Shown piece after piece: positions 10,228 to 19,743 of a DNA stretch of 64,000 nt (positions within the stretch are counted from its first letter, which is position 1; every line of letters starts with the position of its first letter). Made by a program: the position numbers and the translations under genes. Below the pieces are notes generated by a model that worked only from the letters and a program-made list of their open reading frames with translations, had not been told where the DNA came from and ran no database searches. Origin of the DNA: Marinobacter sp. S6332 (GTDB taxonomy: Bacteria > Pseudomonadota > Gammaproteobacteria > Pseudomonadales > Oleiphilaceae); the NCBI RefSeq assembly GCF_023016045.1, contig NZ_JALKAP010000006.1, positions 65,859 to 129,858 of the forward strand. The letters are read 5' to 3'.

Positions 10228-11705
10228 GCGAAGAAATCCTAATCAACGTAACGCCGGTTGAAACCCGGGTCGCCTTGGTTGAAAACGGAATGTTACAAGA
10301 GGCCTACATAGAGCGTGCCAGCCGCAAGGGCATTGTGGGCAATATATACAAAGGCAAGGTTGTGCGCGTGCTTCCCGGCATGGAGGCGGCGTTTGTTGAT
10401 ATAGGGCTGGAACGCGCAGCGTTTATACATGCCTCTGATGTGGTTCCGAACCAGTCTAGCACAGCCGATTCCAGTGATGGCCCAAAAACCGTTCCGGATA
10501 TCCGCACCTTGCTGAGGGAAGGACAATCACTGGTCGTGCAGGTCACCAAAGACCCTATCGGCACAAAAGGCGCACGCCTGACCACGCAGCTTTCAATCCC
10601 CTCCCGGTATCTGGTGTTTATGCCAGATGTTAGCCATGTGGGCATTTCACAAAGAATTGAGGATGAAGCCGAGCGCAGTCGTTTAAAAGCCTTAGTTGAG
10701 GAAGGCGCCGCAGCACACCCGGATATACAGGGTGGATACATCATCCGAACGGCGGCTGAGGCGGCAACGGCTGAAGAACTGCTCGCCGATATGAACTACC
10801 TGCACCACCTGAGCCAGTCCATCCATGACCGCATTGCCAAGGTGCAGGCGCCTGCAGCCGTCTACAAAGACCTGCCCCTGTTTATTCGCACTATTCGGGA
10901 TCTTATTCGGCCGCAGACGGAGAAAGTGCGCATAGATAGCCGCGAGAGTCATCAGCGGGTTATGGAATTTGTTGATGAATTTGTCACGGAATTTGCCGAC
11001 AAGGTGGAATACTACCCGGGTGAACGGCCCATTTTTGATCTTTATTCAGTGGAAGATGAAATTCAAAAGGCCCTGAGCCGCAAAGTGCAGCTTAAATCCG
11101 GTGGCTACGTGATCATTGATCAAACCGAAGCCATGACCACCATTGACATCAATACCGGTGCTTTCGTGGGGCATCGAAATCTTGAAGAAACGATTTTCAA
11201 AACTAACCTTGAGGCTGCGCGGGCGATCAGCCGTCAGCTGCGCCTGCGTAATCTCGGTGGCATCATCATCATCGACTTTATTGATATGGAAGATGTTGAA
11301 CACCAGCGCCAGGTGCATCGGATGCTGGAAAAGATGCTTGAGCGGGACCACGCCAAAACCAAGATCACCGGCGTGTCTGAGCTTGGATTAGTGGAGATGA
11401 CGCGAAAGCGAACCACTGAAAGCCTCGGCCAGGTTTTGTGCGAACCCTGTCCAATCTGTGATGGCAGAGGCTTCCTGAAAACCAGCGAAACCGTGTGTTT
11501 CGAAATTTTCCGGGAAATTCTGCGAGTGAATCGTGCCTACGATGCCGAGAGCTATCTGGTGATGGCATCGCAGAGCGTGGTAGACCGCCTCGTTGATGAA
11601 GAATCTGACAACGTGGCAGATCTCGAAACCTTCATTGCCAAGACTGTCCGCTTTCAGGTGGAGCCGTTTTACAGCCAGGAGCAGTACGATGTGGTTTTGC
11701 TCTGA
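10224..11705 (+). CDS. rng: Ribonuclease G
   Basis: 493 residues, close to E. coli RNase G. An S1-type RNA-binding domain (about 38-125; [21 protein letters not shown]) precedes the RNase H-like catalytic region. The metal-binding aspartates lie in [11 protein letters not shown] and [10 protein letters not shown]. The zinc-link motif [11 protein letters not shown] lies at about 408-418. RNase G is a 5'-end-dependent endonuclease that matures the 16S rRNA 5' end and trims some mRNAs. It lacks the long C-terminal scaffold of RNase E. It overlaps maf by 4 nt and precedes yhdP by 37 bp. Confidence 0.96.
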   Translation: MSEEILINVTPVETRVALVENGMLQEAYIERASRKGIVGNIYKGKVVRVLPGMEAAFVDIGLERAAFIHASDVVPNQSSTADSSDGPKTVPDIRTLLREGQSLVVQVTKDPIGTKGARLTTQLSIPSRYLVFMPDVSHVGISQRIEDEAERSRLKALVEEGAAAHPDIQGGYIIRTAAEAATAEELLADMNYLHHLSQSIHDRIAKVQAPAAVYKDLPLFIRTIRDLIRPQTEKVRIDSRESHQRVMEFVDEFVTEFADKVEYYPGERPIFDLYSVEDEIQKALSRKVQLKSGGYVIIDQTEAMTTIDINTGAFVGHRNLEETIFKTNLEAARAISRQLRLRNLGGIIIIDFIDMEDVEHQRQVHRMLEKMLERDHAKTKITGVSELGLVEMTRKRTTESLGQVLCEPCPICDGRGFLKTSETVCFEIFREILRVNRAYDAESYLVMASQSVVDRLVDEESDNVADLETFIAKTVRFQVEPFYSQEQYDVVLL

Positions 11706-11742
11706 CTTCGAGGCGACATGTCGGCGTAGGGGGTGATTAAGC

Positions 11743-14700
11743 GTGACACCCCGAACGCCTTCCTCCGAACGACAACCGCCTTTACCGGAGAACTGCCCGG
11801 AAAGCCAACCTGTCCGCTTGATGGCTGTTTTAACCAATGCCGTTTGGTGGCTGCTGCTGATTGTCCTTGTATTACTCGCGCTCTACGCGGGCATTGGACG
11901 CCAGCTTACGCAAAATGTGGACGCTTTCCGGGATGACCTTTCCCGAGAACTCTCAATACGCCTAGGCCACGAAGTCAGCATTGGAAGCCTCTCGTCGCGC
12001 TGGTTCTGGCTCGATCCCTCGTTTACCGCACAAAACATAGACGTGACCAACCCGGATTCCGGAGTGCGGGTGGTGAGCTTGCAGCATTTAACCATCCGCT
12101 TTGATGCTCTGGCATCGTTAATGCGTTTTCGAATCGTGTTCGAGGATTTTGAGGCCGACGGGCTTGAATTGACGCTGAACCAAATGGATAGCGGTGAAGT
12201 GGGGGTTCGGGGTGCTGATTTCCCGGAACCCCTCAACAATCGTTTCCGCCATTGGCTCGAAGTTGCCGGAAAATGGCTGTCAGATCCCTATATAAAAGTG
12301 ACTCGGGTGAACCTAGGCATTCGAGATAATCAAGGTCAGCTTCGCCACCTTGACATACCGCAACTCGATCTGCGATATCAACAAGGCTTGTTCCGTGCAT
12401 CGGGGCGTGCCATGCAATCTTCCACAACCCAACAACTTGCCAGCTTTACTCTGGTTGGAAAACACTTCTTCCGCGGTGATTTCAGTGGCCAGCTTTACCT
12501 TGATGTGGATTCTGGCCGCCTGTTTGATGGCTTGATTGACGAATACCAATGGCGAGATATCCGTGTTGAAGGGTTTGATCTGGGAGGTGAAGCCTGGCTG
12601 ACTTTTCGCAAAGGTACCTTGCAACAAGTCAGTGGCACCGTAAGAACGCCCTACATGCAGCTGGGCGTTGACGGCGAATCCTTGGCTCCCCTAGAAGATA
12701 TCAGCGCACAATTTGGCTGGCGCCGCCATAGTACTGTGATGGAAAACCCCGAAGAGGGTAGTGACCAACCAGAGACCATCGGTGAGTGGCACCTTAAACA
12801 ACTAGCCTGGACCTGGGATGGGGACGAGGTACCGCCGTTCAGCCTGAAGCTGCTCCCGGAGCCCGACGGCATAACCATCACCGCCGACGCTTTGCCTCTG
12901 CGCCCCCTAAGACGCCTAACTGCCAGACTCCCGATCCTGCCCCCATGGGCTATTGACGCGCTTAACGACTATCGCCCAGTGGGTTTTCTGGATGGTATGA
13001 AGGTTCGGGTGCCGGGGAGTGGAGACAATATGTTTGAGTTCTCAGGCCGATTACGGGATGCAGGGGTCGCGGCATACGATGGTGCCCCGGCAGCGAGTGG
13101 GGTGAACGGCTTTATATATGTGGATCAGGGTGCCGGATATGTGCGTGCGCGTTCAGGAGTGCAGCCGGTAACCCTAGGGTTCCCGGAACTGTTCGGCGGC
13201 GAATGGGCTTTTCCTGAGTTGTCTGCCACGGTCGCCTGGCGCTTGGATGGCCCGGTAACCCGGGTTTATGCAGATGACATAGGCCTGAGCTATGGCGAAC
13301 GTACCCGTTTGCGCGGTGCTTTCGATCTCAGGCTAGATGAACAAGGCGAAGACAACCTCGGCCTTCGTGTGGGTGTCGAGAACGGTGAGGCTTCCATGCT
13401 ATCGGCCTTCGTTCCACAAAAAGTGGTGGATGCAGGGCTCTATGAGTGGCTGACCACAGCCATTACGAAAGCTGATGTAACATCAGGTGTTTACTATGGG
13501 CACGGCCAAATTGGCGAAGACTCCCCCTCGGGTTCATTTGTATCTTCCATGTGGTACGAGTTTGAAAACGCCACCGTTCGCTACGACGACCAATGGCCGG
13601 AGGTAACGGACGCAAAAGGGCGCGTTGATGTGCAGAACGGCGACACGTTGGTGTCTCTGGCGACCGGAACAACCGGTGGCTTGGCATTGGAGCCAAGTAC
13701 CGTAGCGGTTATCCCTGAAAAAGAGGGTGCGTTGGTGCGCGTGGACGTTTCAGCGCCGGTGCCGGCTAATGCCATCGTGTACTGGATGGCCAACACCCCG
13801 TTTGGCGATATGGCTGGCACCGAGGCCGCTAATTTGAAGTATGGCGGTAGCTACAAGCTCGATCTAGCCATTGATCTGCCGCTTAAAGACAAGGCAATCC
13901 CCGTGGTGGAGGCGGATATACGCACAAGGAACGGCTCGATAACCTACCCCGATGCGGATCTGCACTGGGACAGAATCTCCGGTGGCCTGACTTACCATTC
14001 TGTAAAAGGCTTTTCGGGAGCACCCTTAAGAGCAAACTTTCTTGGTGAGCCGGTGACTGTTGCGCTCAGTCAGCCCGGAGCGGCACGTGCGCTACGGATC
14101 GAGCAAACCGGCACTCTGTCTGTTCCTAGCGTACTCCGCATGGCAGGTATGGCCGACCAGAAGTCTATTGGCGATGATTCCACTAGCGGCCAGTACGGGC
14201 TCAAAGGCACGTTTGAATACTCTGCACAACTGGATATTTCGGAGGAAGGGCCCCCGCGTTTGACAGTTCGTTCCAATCTGGAAGGTCTCACTATCGATTG
14301 GCCAGAACCTTTTTCCAAAGAGGCAAGTCAGGCCGCACCTCTGATCGCCGAGATAGATACTGGGGCGGAAAGGGGGCTGGGCATTTCGGGTACATGGGAG
14401 AACCGTGGGACCTTTGATTTGTTGTGGAAAGATTCTGGGATTGAGCTGACTTTAGAAGAGCTTCACCTAGGGGGGCAAACCCTTACAAACATAGAGTTAG
14501 AGGCTCTTGATTTGGGCGACCGCTGGGTTTTAAGTACCATTTCAGAGCGGGCGATTGGCCGGGTTGTTATTCCTGACGATCGAAGCCTGATTACCGCCGA
14601 TTTTGCTGTAGTGCGTTTGGTGCGGGACGAGACAGCAGCAAAGGAAGCCCCTGAACTGTTAACCATAGAGCAGCAACTGGAAGCCTTTCGCTCTATGGAT

Positions 14701-15537
14701 ATCGGAAGCTGGCCAGATGTGAATATCGCGATCTCCGATCTGCGCCTTAACGATGAAAGCCTTGGGCGCTGGTCTTTCCACATACGGCCCGAGCACCAGA
14801 GGCTCAACATAACCGGCATCGAAGGTCGTCTCAAATCGATTAGGCTACTGGGCGATATGTCGTGGAGTGTAGTAGATAATCGAGAGACCAGTCAGTTTGC
14901 CGGTTCGATTACGGGTGGCGCGCTGGCAGATCTTGGCGAGCTGTTTGATGCCGAAGTGCCTCTCTCCAACAAACAGACCAATATTGAATTGGATTTGGCT
15001 TGGCCCGGGAGTCCGGATGAGTTTGAGCTCGCGAGCCTAAGCGGAAATGTCAGCTTTCGTTTAGATGACGGCGTTATTCTTGAGAGCAACAATAGCGCGC
15101 AGGTATTTAGGATTTTCAATCTGCTCAATGCCGATACGCTTTGGCGCAGGCTCAAGCTGGATTTCTCTGATTTGTATGAACGGGGCGTTGCTTTCGATGC
15201 CATTTCTGGCCATGCCCGTCTTGAAGGTGGCCTGCTGACGATGAACCCAGAGCTTCAGGTGGTGGGGCCTTCAGGTGCTTTCAAACTCAGCGGAAGTACC
15301 AGTCTGGCACGCGAGGAATTTGATATGCGGCTGGTTGTGGTATTGCCGCTAACCCAAAACCTGCCCTTGGCTGCCTTGCTGATGGGAGCCAGCGCGCCCA
15401 TTGGTGGCGCGCTGTTTGTGCTGGATAAGGTGCTGGGTGATCCCCTGAGCAGGCTTACAAGCGCCACCTACAACGTGACCGGAACCTGGGACGACCCTTT
15501 GGTTGATCTGCGCAGCGTATTCGATACGGGTGATTAA
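11743..15537 (+). CDS. yhdP: YhdP-family AsmA-like envelope protein (DUF3971)
   Basis: A giant 1264-residue protein with one N-terminal membrane helix (about 32-50, WWLLLIVLVLLALYAGIGRQ) and a very long periplasmic beta-rich region. Its C-terminus is AsmA-like (FKLSGSTSLAREEFDMRLVV). YhdP, TamB and YdbH form partly redundant hydrophobic bridges carrying phospholipid to the outer membrane; that role comes from E. coli work and I infer it here. GTG 11743 has an AGGGGG-like site upstream; ATG 11821 is the alternative and still includes the whole membrane helix. It is the last gene of the mre operon and converges on darP with only 19 bp between stops. Confidence 0.9.
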   Translation: MTPRTPSSERQPPLPENCPESQPVRLMAVLTNAVWWLLLIVLVLLALYAGIGRQLTQNVDAFRDDLSRELSIRLGHEVSIGSLSSRWFWLDPSFTAQNIDVTNPDSGVRVVSLQHLTIRFDALASLMRFRIVFEDFEADGLELTLNQMDSGEVGVRGADFPEPLNNRFRHWLEVAGKWLSDPYIKVTRVNLGIRDNQGQLRHLDIPQLDLRYQQGLFRASGRAMQSSTTQQLASFTLVGKHFFRGDFSGQLYLDVDSGRLFDGLIDEYQWRDIRVEGFDLGGEAWLTFRKGTLQQVSGTVRTPYMQLGVDGESLAPLEDISAQFGWRRHSTVMENPEEGSDQPETIGEWHLKQLAWTWDGDEVPPFSLKLLPEPDGITITADALPLRPLRRLTARLPILPPWAIDALNDYRPVGFLDGMKVRVPGSGDNMFEFSGRLRDAGVAAYDGAPAASGVNGFIYVDQGAGYVRARSGVQPVTLGFPELFGGEWAFPELSATVAWRLDGPVTRVYADDIGLSYGERTRLRGAFDLRLDEQGEDNLGLRVGVENGEASMLSAFVPQKVVDAGLYEWLTTAITKADVTSGVYYGHGQIGEDSPSGSFVSSMWYEFENATVRYDDQWPEVTDAKGRVDVQNGDTLVSLATGTTGGLALEPSTVAVIPEKEGALVRVDVSAPVPANAIVYWMANTPFGDMAGTEAANLKYGGSYKLDLAIDLPLKDKAIPVVEADIRTRNGSITYPDADLHWDRISGGLTYHSVKGFSGAPLRANFLGEPVTVALSQPGAARALRIEQTGTLSVPSVLRMAGMADQKSIGDDSTSGQYGLKGTFEYSAQLDISEEGPPRLTVRSNLEGLTIDWPEPFSKEASQAAPLIAEIDTGAERGLGISGTWENRGTFDLLWKDSGIELTLEELHLGGQTLTNIELEALDLGDRWVLSTISERAIGRVVIPDDRSLITADFAVVRLVRDETAAKEAPELLTIEQQLEAFRSMDIGSWPDVNIAISDLRLNDESLGRWSFHIRPEHQRLNITGIEGRLKSIRLLGDMSWSVVDNRETSQFAGSITGGALADLGELFDAEVPLSNKQTNIELDLAWPGSPDEFELASLSGNVSFRLDDGVILESNNSAQVFRIFNLLNADTLWRRLKLDFSDLYERGVAFDAISGHARLEGGLLTMNPELQVVGPSGAFKLSGSTSLAREEFDMRLVVVLPLTQNLPLAALLMGASAPIGGALFVLDKVLGDPLSRLTSATYNVTGTWDDPLVDLRSVFDTGD

Positions 15538-15556
15538 CCGGGCGACGCTGGCAGAA

Positions 15557-16084
15557 TCAGGCCTCCGCTTCGTCAACGCACTCTCGCAAGTAGCGGAATA
15601 GCTTACGGGCTTGTCCGGTATTTTTCTGTTTTTCCATATCCTTGCGGGCATTGCGAACAAGGTTACGTAGGTGTTGTATGTCAGCATCGGGGCAGTAATT
15701 GAAAAATTCGCCAGCTACCGAGTCGCCCTCTGCAATCATGCGGTCGCGCCAACGCTCAGCCAAGTGGTGGCGGCGCGTGTGTTCCTCGCTCCCTGAATCG
15801 AAAGCATCAATAGCCCGTTCCACAGCCTCGGGATCGTCTTCTTGCCGGATAATTTTACCGATGTACTGCAGGTGGCGGCGCTTGGCCTCGTTTTGCTTGA
15901 TCCTGCGGGACTCTTCAATAGCACTTCGAAGCGTATCACTGATCGTCAAGGTATCAAGCTGTTCGTTGCTCAGCTCCAGCATGCGCTTTCCAATACCTTG
16001 GAGTGCATGCATATCCCGTTTAAGTTGAGACTTGCTTGGGCCCGAGTATTGCGGCGCCTCGTCGTCTTGGTGTTCGTCGATCAT
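15557..16084 (-). CDS. darP: Dual-action ribosomal maturation protein DarP (YjgA, DUF615)
   Basis: 175 residues from ATG 16084. DUF615 features include GPSKSQLKRDMHALQGIGKRM at the N-terminus, ARRxxQYIGKIIRQ-like helices in the middle (KRRHLQYIGKIIRQ) and HLRNLVRNARKD near the C-terminus. DarP associates with late 50S precursors and promotes formation of the peptidyl-transferase centre. The open frame extends 25 codons farther upstream, but that part overlaps the mgtE 3' end and does not look like DarP. It lies 22 bp after mgtE and converges on yhdP. Confidence 0.92.
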   Translation of the reverse strand: MIDEHQDDEAPQYSGPSKSQLKRDMHALQGIGKRMLELSNEQLDTLTISDTLRSAIEESRRIKQNEAKRRHLQYIGKIIRQEDDPEAVERAIDAFDSGSEEHTRRHHLAERWRDRMIAEGDSVAGEFFNYCPDADIQHLRNLVRNARKDMEKQKNTGQARKLFRYLRECVDEAEA

Positions 16085-16106
16085 GATTTCATCCAAATTT
16101 GCCGGT

Positions 16107-17468
16107 TCAGGCGTAAAAAATGGTCGCAAGGCCGAGAAAAGACATAAACCCGACCACATCTGTGACGGTTGTCAGTATAACGCTGCCTGCCAGTGCTGGG
16201 TCGATATTACGGGATTTTAGGAACAGTGGCAGCACTGTGCCCACAAGCGCCGCGGCAACCAGATTAATAATCAGTGCGGCAGCAATAATGGCGCCTATCA
16301 TTAAGTCCTGAAACCATATGGTAGCAGCCGCGGCCACCACGCCTGCCCAGAGCATGCCGTTGAGAATACCGGAAAGAAACTCTCGGTTCAGCAGCCAGCC
16401 CACGTTGGTGCCGCTGATTTGGCCAACCGCCATGCCCCTAATCACCAGTGTTAAGGTCTGGCTACCCGCGATTCCGCCCATGCTCGCCACAATGGGCATG
16501 AGCACCGCCAGCGCAACCACCTTCTCAATCGTGTCTTCAAACAGGCCAATCACGCCAGAAGCAATAAAAGCGGTTAGCAGGTTAACGCCCAACCAGACTG
16601 CCCTGCGGCGGGTTGTTTTCCAAACTGGCGCGAAGGTATCTTCATCGTCATCAAGACCGGCCATGCTCATCAACGAATGGTCTGCGTCTTCTCGGATAAC
16701 ATCTACCACGTCATCGATAGTGATTCGGCCTAGCAGGTGCCCCTCCTGATTCACCACCGGCGCGGAGATAAGGTCATAGCGCTCGAACAGGGTGGCTACC
16801 TTGGTATCCGAAAGTGTGACGGGTATGGGTTCAATGTCGGTATCCATTACCTCGCGAACGGTGGCCGCCTGATTGGAAACAAGCATTTTGGTAATAGACA
16901 GCATACCGATGAACTCGTCGCGTCGGCTTACTACAATCAGGCTGTCGGTCATCGGGGGCAGGGCGCGATGACGACGAAGGTAACGTAATACGACGTCGAT
17001 ACTGATATCAGGGCGGACAGTGATGGTGTCCGTATTCATCAGGCCGCCGGCAGTGTCCTCGGGGTAGGATAGGACTTCCTCAACCCGCTGCCGGTCTTGG
17101 TCATCCATGGTGTCCAGAACTTCTTGGATGACTTTGTCTGGCAGCTGTTGCAGAAGGTCGGCGAGATCGTCCGACTCGAAGTCTTCAATGATATCCGCCA
17201 GTTCCTGAGCGTTCAGTCGGCTTAGGTATTCGGCGCGAATATCCTCGTTAAGATACTGAAGAACATCGCCTTCCAGCTGCTTATCGACCAGGTTCCAGAG
17301 CAGGGCTCTCTGGCGCGGTGGCGATGACTCCAGTAGGTGAGCAATATCGCTGGGGCTCAGACCGCCGTTGAGAATGCGGGCGACCTGCTTCAGCGCGCCA
17401 CTATCTAGCGCTTCACTCAGTGAGCGTAAACGTTGGCGGGCTTGGCTTTTTTCCAGAATATCGGACAT
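16107..17468 (-). CDS. mgtE: Magnesium transporter MgtE
   Basis: 453 residues: acidic N-terminal superhelical domain (about 30-130), tandem CBS domains (about 135-255; MNTDTITVRPDISIDVVLRYL, VREVMDTDIEPIPV) and a five-helix membrane domain (about 285-453; PIVASMGGIAGSQTLTLVIRG). The N and CBS domains sense cytosolic Mg2+ and close the pore. The signature GGIAGSQ is intact. The sequence just upstream of the start shows no recognisable Mg2+ riboswitch. It precedes darP by 22 bp and could share its transcript. Confidence 0.96.
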   Translation of the reverse strand: MSDILEKSQARQRLRSLSEALDSGALKQVARILNGGLSPSDIAHLLESSPPRQRALLWNLVDKQLEGDVLQYLNEDIRAEYLSRLNAQELADIIEDFESDDLADLLQQLPDKVIQEVLDTMDDQDRQRVEEVLSYPEDTAGGLMNTDTITVRPDISIDVVLRYLRRHRALPPMTDSLIVVSRRDEFIGMLSITKMLVSNQAATVREVMDTDIEPIPVTLSDTKVATLFERYDLISAPVVNQEGHLLGRITIDDVVDVIREDADHSLMSMAGLDDDEDTFAPVWKTTRRRAVWLGVNLLTAFIASGVIGLFEDTIEKVVALAVLMPIVASMGGIAGSQTLTLVIRGMAVGQISGTNVGWLLNREFLSGILNGMLWAGVVAAAATIWFQDLMIGAIIAAALIINLVAAALVGTVLPLFLKSRNIDPALAGSVILTTVTDVVGFMSFLGLATIFYA

Positions 17469-17584
17469 GAATCACCTACAGTCAGAAAACGCCTGCATTA
17501 TAGCGGAGTTAGCCGGTGCACGTGAGAAAGAGTTATAGGAATGTATCGGAGTAAAGAGGCAGGGTGACGCAAAAAAAGAGCGGT

Positions 17585-17854
17585 TTACTCGCCTTCGCCA
17601 AAATAGTCATTAATCAATTCGGACAAAGCCTCAATCGCTTTTTGCTCATCCGGCCCATCGGCCACCAATTCCACTTCGGTACCTTTGCTGGCGGCGAGCA
17701 TCATCACCTGCATGATGTTTTTAGCATCCACCTCGCGGCCTTTACCACAAACCTTAACGGAGCTGTCGAACTGCGACGCGGTGGCTACCAACTTCGCAGT
17801 AGCCCGAGCGTGTAAGCCAAGCTTGTTAATAATTACAATGGGGTGACGTATCAC
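17585..17854 (-). CDS. ptsO: Nitrogen-PTS phosphocarrier NPr
   Basis: An 89-residue HPr-like protein (MIRHPIVIINKLGLHARATA). The phosphorylatable histidine is His15 in GLHARA, and the regulatory helix around DAKNIMQVMMLAASKG is normal. NPr passes phosphate from PtsP to PtsN and does not itself carry sugar. The start is GTG, 6 bp after the rapZ stop, with its Shine-Dalgarno sequence inside the end of rapZ. It is the distal gene of the rpoN-hpf-ptsN-rapZ-ptsO cluster. Confidence 0.95.
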   Translation of the reverse strand: MIRHPIVIINKLGLHARATAKLVATASQFDSSVKVCGKGREVDAKNIMQVMMLAASKGTEVELVADGPDEQKAIEALSELINDYFGEGE

Positions 17855-17860
17855 GGTAAA

Positions 17861-18745
17861 TCAGACCTCATTTCTGGCCTGCAGGTGGGGCAATTCGGTA
17901 TGGCGTACTTGCACATTGCTGGAGTGCTCGCTGAAGTGCTGTTCCAATTGCTCGCAAATATACACAGAACGGTGTTGGCCGCCCGTACAACCAATGGAAA
18001 TGGTCATGTAGCTGCGGTTGCTGTCAGCGAAGGCCGGTATCCAGTTTTCCAGAAACGCAATCAGGTCGTTCACCATTTTACGGCTAGCGGATTCGTTCTC
18101 GAGAAACTCGATAACCGGCTGGTCCAGACCTGTAAACTTGCGCAGGCTGGTGTCCCAGTAGGGGTTCGGCAAACACCGAACATCAAATACATAATCCGAA
18201 TCCAGAGGCACGCCGTGTTTAAACCCGAAGGACTGGAACAGTAGCGCCAGCTCCTGATCTTTTCGGCCAGCAACCCGCTGCTTCACCATATCCCGAAGCT
18301 CGTACATCGACAGACCGATGGTGTTGATGTACAAATCTGAAAGTTTTGAAAGCGGTTCGAGCAGATCTTTTTCGTTGGTAATGGCTTCTCTTAGGGAAGT
18401 CTTGTCGTCGCTCAGCGGGTGCTTCCGCCGCGTGGCGTGGAATCGTTGCAGCAGAGACTGCTCGTCAGCGTCAAGGTAGATGATCTCTACCTGAATCTCT
18501 TCTTTGCGGAGCTTGCGGTAGATCTCCTCAAAATTAGCCAGCTCGCCAGACAGATTACGGGCATCAATGCTGACGGCCATCTTATCGAGCCGCCCTGGCG
18601 CGCTCTGATTTGCGGCTTCCCGTGTAAGAGGGAACAGAAGCCCGATAGGTAAGTTATCAATGCAGTAGAATCCCAGATCCTCCAGCACGTGAAGAGCGGT
18701 ACTCTTGCCGGAGCCAGACCGGCCACTGACGATGATCAGCTTCAT
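17861..18745 (-). CDS. rapZ: RNase adapter protein RapZ
   Basis: 294 residues from ATG 18745 (MKLIIVSGRSGSGKSTALHV). The Walker A motif GRSGSGKS (8-15) and the C-terminal domain (SIGCTGGQHRSVYICEQL) that binds glucosamine-6-phosphate and sRNA are both present. In enterics RapZ delivers the sRNA GlmZ to RNase E to tune GlmS and amino-sugar synthesis. The target in this organism is unknown. The upstream extension of the open frame is ptsN sequence in another frame. It sits between ptsN and ptsO, as in most gammaproteobacteria. Confidence 0.95.
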   Translation of the reverse strand: MKLIIVSGRSGSGKSTALHVLEDLGFYCIDNLPIGLLFPLTREAANQSAPGRLDKMAVSIDARNLSGELANFEEIYRKLRKEEIQVEIIYLDADEQSLLQRFHATRRKHPLSDDKTSLREAITNEKDLLEPLSKLSDLYINTIGLSMYELRDMVKQRVAGRKDQELALLFQSFGFKHGVPLDSDYVFDVRCLPNPYWDTSLRKFTGLDQPVIEFLENESASRKMVNDLIAFLENWIPAFADSNRSYMTISIGCTGGQHRSVYICEQLEQHFSEHSSNVQVRHTELPHLQARNEV

Positions 18746-18774
18746 GGTGAAACAGCCTGTTGCCAGAGTGAATA

Positions 18775-19245
18775 TCAGCCGCTTGTTGCGGTCATGCGTT
18801 GGTAAAGCGTTTGCGCATCTTCGCACTGTCGAAGACTGTCGCAAAATGTGCGCTCGTTGAACTTTTCGGCGAGTTGGCTCAGTAACTCAAGGTGCTCGCT
18901 GGTGGCTTCTTTGGGCACAACAAGTGCAAATACAAGATCAACCGGCTGGTTATCGATTGCATCAAAATCAACGGCCTCTTCCAAAGTCATCAATACGCCG
19001 ATGACTTGCTCAAGCCCTTCCAGACGGCAGTGGGGAATCGCGATCCCCTGGCCGATTCCGGTGCTACCAAGTCGCTCGCGAGCAATCAGATTGTTGAAAA
19101 TCTGGCCTTCGCTAACAACATCATTGTGCTGGCGAATCTGCTCTGCAATGAATTCCAGAACCCGCTTTTTACTGGATGCGGGTACCTTGCATAGCGTCAG
19201 TTCCGGCGCAAGGATATTGTCTATTGTTAGGGATGTGTCGCTCAT
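18775..19245 (-). CDS. ptsN: Nitrogen-regulatory PTS protein EIIA(Ntr)
   Basis: A 156-residue EIIA of the fructose/mannitol type. His72 in GIAIPHCRL is the phosphorylation site. The N-terminal ILAPELTLCKVPASSKKRVLE and the VFALVVPKEATSEHLELLSQLAEK segment are standard for PtsN. Dephosphorylated EIIA(Ntr) regulates K+ transport and metabolic enzymes and links to sigma-54 physiology. It lies 84 bp after hpf and just upstream of rapZ on the same strand. Confidence 0.95.
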   Translation of the reverse strand: MSDTSLTIDNILAPELTLCKVPASSKKRVLEFIAEQIRQHNDVVSEGQIFNNLIARERLGSTGIGQGIAIPHCRLEGLEQVIGVLMTLEEAVDFDAIDNQPVDLVFALVVPKEATSEHLELLSQLAEKFNERTFCDSLRQCEDAQTLYQRMTATSG

Positions 19246-19329
19246 GAATCGACCGCGCTTCCGTTAAAAAAGCTGCGACACGTTGCTCGCGCCGCAGCCT
19301 GATTAGATGACATGCCTGAAAACTATCGC

Positions 19330-19638
19330 CTAGCGGGCGGTGTTTCCCTGCATCCTGTCCAAATTTTTCTCTTTATGCTTGATGATCTGTCGATCAAGCT
19401 TGTCGACGAGGCCATCGATTGCCGCATACATATCTTCATTTTCAGCTTTTGCGTGGATTTCACCACCCACCACGTGGAGCGTCGCATCTGCAATCTGTCG
19501 AACCTTATCCACTTCCAGTGTCACCTGGCAGTTACTGATGTGGTCGAAGTGCCGCTCAAGTCGTTCAAATTTTTCAGCTACATAGTCTTTCAGGGCTGGA
19601 GTCAATTCTACGTGATGGCCTGAAATATTGAGTTGCAT
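19330..19638 (-). CDS. hpf: Ribosome hibernation promoting factor, short form
   Basis: A 102-residue HPF/YfiA-family protein (MQLNISGHHVELTPALKDYV, ISNCQVTLEVDKVRQIADAT). It is the short form, lacking the C-terminal dimerisation domain of long HPF. It binds 30S in the A/P sites and promotes 100S ribosome dimers together with RMF. A clear GGAG precedes the ATG. It lies in its usual place directly downstream of rpoN. The C-terminal extension after residue 90 is rich in lysine and short. Confidence 0.95.
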   Translation of the reverse strand: MQLNISGHHVELTPALKDYVAEKFERLERHFDHISNCQVTLEVDKVRQIADATLHVVGGEIHAKAENEDMYAAIDGLVDKLDRQIIKHKEKNLDRMQGNTAR

Positions 19639-19743
19639 AGACGTCTCCTATTGTCATCCGTTCCGGCTTTAGTGGCCGGCCTGAGTGCCGGAGCATGGCT
19701 GCACCAGCGAAAAATCCACGTAAATCTATTTTCGGTGCCGGGT

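Noticed and set aside
17469..17584. Mg2+ riboswitch before mgtE
   Set aside because: The sequence upstream of the mgtE start shows no M-box-like helices, and the region is too short for one.
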